This document shows positions 8,102 to 9,859 of a stretch of DNA of 9,859 nt, piece after piece (the first letter of the stretch is position 1; every line of letters begins with the position of its first letter). The DNA is taken from positions 1 through 9,859 of the forward strand of contig JAUIIF010000117.1 in NCBI GenBank assembly GCA_030431945.1. Reading direction: 5' to 3'. The translations under genes were made by a program, and so were the position numbers. Source of the stretch: Bacteroidia bacterium (GTDB lineage: Bacteria > Bacteroidota > Bacteroidia > Chitinophagales > Saprospiraceae). Under the pieces are notes generated by a model. The model was not told the DNA's origin and did no database searches. It saw only the letters and a program-made list of their open reading frames with translations.

Positions 8102-8109
8102 CAAAATTA
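8102..8109 (-). promoter_or_regulatory. Candidate -7 box of the DUF2027-Smr gene
   Basis: TAATTTTG on the minus strand (8109-8102) matches TAnnTTTG exactly, and like the RDD box it is followed by CCCC. It implies a leader of roughly 55 bases before the ATG at 8040. I see no good TTG at 17-23 bases upstream, so the -33 part is missing or diverged. The rest of 8041-8271 contains no gene or structure I can support. Confidence 0.4.
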
Positions 8110-8271
8110 ACCCAAATTGTTGGCCCGGGGTAACGAATGACAGCCTGTTCTGGTGGGGCGGGCATTACTAACCCTCCGGCCCGGTGGTCCGCCGGCTCCG
8201 CAAACCCTGGTTAATTCCTTTTTTGCTCCTTAAGGGCGGTATACGGCACCTGCGGCCGCGCCCCCGAAAGC

Positions 8272-8487
8272 TTACTTGACGAGCAAACGCCGTCCTTCCC
8301 GGATGTACTCCCGCACGTTGAGCCAGAAGGCGACAAAAAAGTAAAAGAGGAGCGAAGAGCCAAGGGAGAGGCAGGAGAGGTAAATGAAGTACATTCGAAC
8401 CCTTCTGGTCTGAATGCCCATACGGTCTGCGAGCCAGGCACAAACGCCGAAGGCAGAACGTTCCAACTTGTTGCGAAGAATATCCAT
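8272..8487 (-). CDS. Small PspC-domain membrane protein
   Basis: The 71-residue product is a minimal PspC protein: a short amphipathic start (MDILRNKLERS), the PspC signature A-F-G-V-C-A-W-L-A-D-R-M-G-I (12-25), then one long hydrophobic segment (about 33-56) and a basic tail. In proteobacteria PspC is an inner-membrane part of the phage-shock response to membrane stress; stand-alone short versions of this size are common in Bacteroidota with no defined partner. Two other overlapping frames on this strand look open but have no such signature. The ATG at 8487 lies just downstream of the strong rluE terminator, so this gene probably has its own promoter. Confidence 0.82.
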   Translation of the reverse strand: MDILRNKLERSAFGVCAWLADRMGIQTRRVRMYFIYLSCLSLGSSLLFYFFVAFWLNVREYIREGRRLLVK

Positions 8488-8520
8488 GCTTAAGTCAGTG
8501 AGGGTGAAATTTTATTCGGA

Positions 8521-8528
8521 GAAAGATA
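8521..8528 (-). promoter_or_regulatory. Candidate -7 box of the PspC gene
   Basis: TATCTTTC on the minus strand (8528-8521) differs from TAnnTTTG in the last base only. It lies 13 bases beyond the T-run of the rluE terminator and would give a leader of about 25 bases. No clear TTG at the right distance is seen; the -33 region would fall within the terminator. Confidence 0.3.
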
Positions 8529-8541
8529 GTAATGAAAAGGT

Positions 8542-8588
8542 AAAAATTGGCCTTTGGTTCAGCCTGAGGCTGCTTAAAGACCAATTTT
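8542..8588 (-). terminator. Strong intrinsic terminator overlapping the end of rluE
   Basis: On the minus strand the arms 8588-8576 and 8555-8543 form a 13-bp stem with one G-U wobble (8551/8580). It is topped by a small internal loop and a second 5-bp stem (CAGCC at 8572-8568, GGCTG at 8564-8560) with a TCA loop. A run of five T (8546-8542) ends it. The upstream arm contains the last codons and stop of rluE. On the plus strand the wobble becomes a C-A mismatch, so the structure is best suited to minus-strand transcripts. Confidence 0.75.
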
Positions 8589-9167
8589 CGTCAATAACCA
8601 CGGGCGGTCGACTTCGCGTACGTCCTGTTGCTCCAGGTCCTGAAGTTGCAGCTGGCCAATTGCCACCCGAACCAGGCGCAGCACGGGCAGCCCTACGGCA
8701 GCACACATGCGCCGCACCTGGCGGTTCTTCCCTTCGGTAAGGGTAAGGCTGATCCAGGCATCAGGCACCGTTTTGCGGAAACGTACGGGAGGATTTCGCG
8801 GCGCTAAGGTACTAACTTCTGCGGAGGAGAGGCGCCGGACTTCCAGTTTGGCGCACCGGTAGTCCTTGCCTTTGAGGCGTATTGTGACGCCCGCAGCGAG
8901 CTGGTCCAGCAACCCGGGGGTAGGGGTACCCTCTACCTGTACCCAGTAAGTTTTAGGGTGCCGGCGGCTGGGGTGTAGTAAGGCTGCGTTGAGCCGGGGG
9001 TCATCCGTTAAAATGAGCAGTCCTTCACTATCCCGGTCCAGGCGGCCGACGGGATAGACATTTTTGGGGAAAGGGTGCAAGTCGCCCAGAACCCGGTGCG
9101 CAGGTACCTCGCGGGTAAACTGGCTCAACATATCGTAAGGTTTATTGATCAGGAAGTAGCGGTACAT
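8574..9167 (-). CDS. rluE: 23S rRNA pseudouridine synthase, RluE type
   Basis: RluE converts a uridine (U2457 in E. coli numbering) of 23S rRNA to pseudouridine near the peptidyl transferase centre. From the ATG at 9167 the protein is 197 residues. It begins directly with the catalytic domain (YRYFLINKPYDMLSQFT) and has no N-terminal S4 domain, as in RluE and unlike RsuA or RluB. The catalytic motif GRLDRDSEGLL contains the expected Asp44. Further RluE-type features are PRNPPVRFRK at about 124-133 and the closing TEGKNRQVRRM (144-154). An in-frame TTG at 9176 would add three residues, but the ATG matches the family better. The gene is divergent from the MscS gene. A promoter box lies 30 bases upstream and a terminator overlaps the stop. 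Confidence 0.93.
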   Translation of the reverse strand: MYRYFLINKPYDMLSQFTREVPAHRVLGDLHPFPKNVYPVGRLDRDSEGLLILTDDPRLNAALLHPSRRHPKTYWVQVEGTPTPGLLDQLAAGVTIRLKGKDYRCAKLEVRRLSSAEVSTLAPRNPPVRFRKTVPDAWISLTLTEGKNRQVRRMCAAVGLPVLRLVRVAIGQLQLQDLEQQDVREVDRPWLLTKIGL

Positions 9168-9197
9168 AGGCAGCAAGGGCGGCGGTCAGCAATGGCA

Positions 9198-9232
9198 CAA
9201 AGGTAATTGACTGACCATATCTGCCGGCCAAA
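9198..9232 (-). promoter_or_regulatory. Promoter of rluE
   Basis: On the minus strand TTTG (9232-9229), 23 bases, then TACCTTTG (9205-9198) fits the Bacteroidota pattern with a perfect -7 box; the spacing is at the long end of the range. Transcription would start near 9192, giving a leader of about 25 bases before the ATG at 9167. The -7 octamer is identical to that of the RDD gene. Confidence 0.5.
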
Positions 9233-9286
9233 GGCTACGAACACGTACTCCCTGTCTCCCGTTCCAGGCTCATAAAACAACAGTAC

Positions 9287-9859
9287 ATGCTTCTTTTTGA
9301 TCTTTTTGGTCTGACCTTAGACTTTGAGCCACTTTTTACCGAGCTGAGGGCCTGGTGGACGGGCTTTCTTTCTTTATTGCCTAACCTGCTGCTGGCCATT
9401 ATCGTCGCCGTGGTGGGCTGGGTGGCGACCAGATTTCTCAAGAAGTACTTTAACAAAATAAGCCGGAAACTGGTGCGCGACCAGACCCTGGCCGGGCTCA
9501 TCAGCAGCACCCTGACCATTCTGCTGATCGGGATGATCGTTCTGTTAATCCTTTCGGTACTTGAACTTGACGGGGCCGTCAACAAAATAATCGCCGGTGC
9601 GGGCGTGGCCGGTCTGGCCCTGGGCCTGGCCTTCCAGGATCCGATTCTGAATTTTTTCAGTGGTGTTTTACTCACGATCAGGGACCTTTTCAAAATCGGT
9701 GACCTGATTGAAGTAGACGGCTATCTGGGCAAGGTAAAAGAAATTACCCTGCGCCATACTGCCATCGAAACCCTGCAGGGGCAGGATATTCTGATTCCGA
9801 ATAAGATCATGGCCCAAACGCCACTGACTAATTACGACAAGTTGCGCCGCCGACGGGTG
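9287..9859 (+). CDS. MscS-family mechanosensitive channel (3' end beyond window)
   Basis: The frame is open from the ATG at 9287 to the right edge; 191 residues are visible. The protein is a small-conductance mechanosensitive channel that releases solutes across the inner membrane on osmotic downshock. Transmembrane segments lie at about 30-50 and 70-93. The pore-lining TM3 (about 99-130) has the Ala/Gly-packed run AGAGVAGLALGLAFQDPILN and then FFSGVLL. The beta domain follows with FKIGDLIEVDGYLGKVKEI (135-153), the typical T-x-I-x-T-x-x-G sequence and LIPNK. The start has no long N-terminal extension, as in the basic MscS type. No Shine-Dalgarno sequence or clear -7 box precedes the ATG. The C-terminal vestibule lies outside the window, so total length and any extra domain are unknown. 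Confidence 0.92.
   Translation, partial: MLLFDLFGLTLDFEPLFTELRAWWTGFLSLLPNLLLAIIVAVVGWVATRFLKKYFNKISRKLVRDQTLAGLISSTLTILLIGMIVLLILSVLELDGAVNKIIAGAGVAGLALGLAFQDPILNFFSGVLLTIRDLFKIGDLIEVDGYLGKVKEITLRHTAIETLQGQDILIPNKIMAQTPLTNYDKLRRRRV

Noticed and set aside
8176..8195. GC-rich inverted repeat (CCGGC...GCCGG) downstream of the PspC gene
   Set aside because: A short 5-bp stem with a 10-base loop and no T-run; expected by chance in GC-rich DNA.
8168..8443. Two further minus-strand open frames overlapping the PspC gene
   Set aside because: Only the frame ending at 8272 carries the PspC signature and transmembrane helix; the other two are Arg/Pro/Ser-rich shadows.
9235..9693. Minus-strand open frame opposite the MscS gene
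   Set aside because: The plus strand has the full MscS pore helix and beta-domain motifs; the antisense frame is Ser/Arg/Thr-rich without domains.

Overview
The window looks like chromosomal DNA of a member of the Bacteroidota, most likely a Saprospiria/Lewinella-type marine bacterium. Supporting signs are a secreted protein with a C-terminal type IX secretion (T9SS) sorting domain, a DUF2027-Smr protein, a 71-residue PspC protein and a DUF58 protein of the Bacteroidota type. Start codons lack Shine-Dalgarno sequences, and several genes have promoter boxes resembling the Bacteroidota consensus TTG-N17-23-TAnnTTTG. The genus is an inference; no rRNA or tRNA gene is present.

Layout. Positions 1-2281 hold two minus-strand cell-surface genes. 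One is a lipoprotein that runs off the left edge and is built from tandem repeats of about 155 residues containing PepSY-like modules joined by Asp-rich linkers. Upstream of it is a T9SS-exported protein with a dockerin-like calcium module and a cohesin-like domain. An AT-rich divergent region (2282-2500) leads to a plus-strand gene (2501-3925) for a 474-residue, probably all-helical protein that I do not recognise. It converges on a DUF58 (vWA-like) gene. This is divergent from a single-lobe Spo0M/arrestin-like gene, which in turn converges, four bases apart, on an RDD membrane protein gene.

The stretch 5461-9167 is all on the minus strand. In transcription order it carries RluE (23S rRNA pseudouridine synthase), PspC, DUF2027-Smr, an OmpA-type lipoprotein and RDD. 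Terminators and promoter boxes split it into several short transcripts: a strong terminator overlaps the end of rluE, and a smaller one follows the OmpA gene. A divergent plus-strand MscS-type channel gene begins at 9287 and runs off the right edge.

How the genes relate. Most are housekeeping or envelope functions: an osmotic channel, a peptidoglycan-anchored lipoprotein, membrane-stress PspC and rRNA modification. I see no mobile element, CRISPR array, defence system or biosynthetic cluster. The least ordinary content is the repeat lipoprotein at the left edge, its T9SS neighbour and the unrecognised helical protein. No gene-free stretch exceeds 300 bases; the longest are 2282-2500 and 8041-8271.
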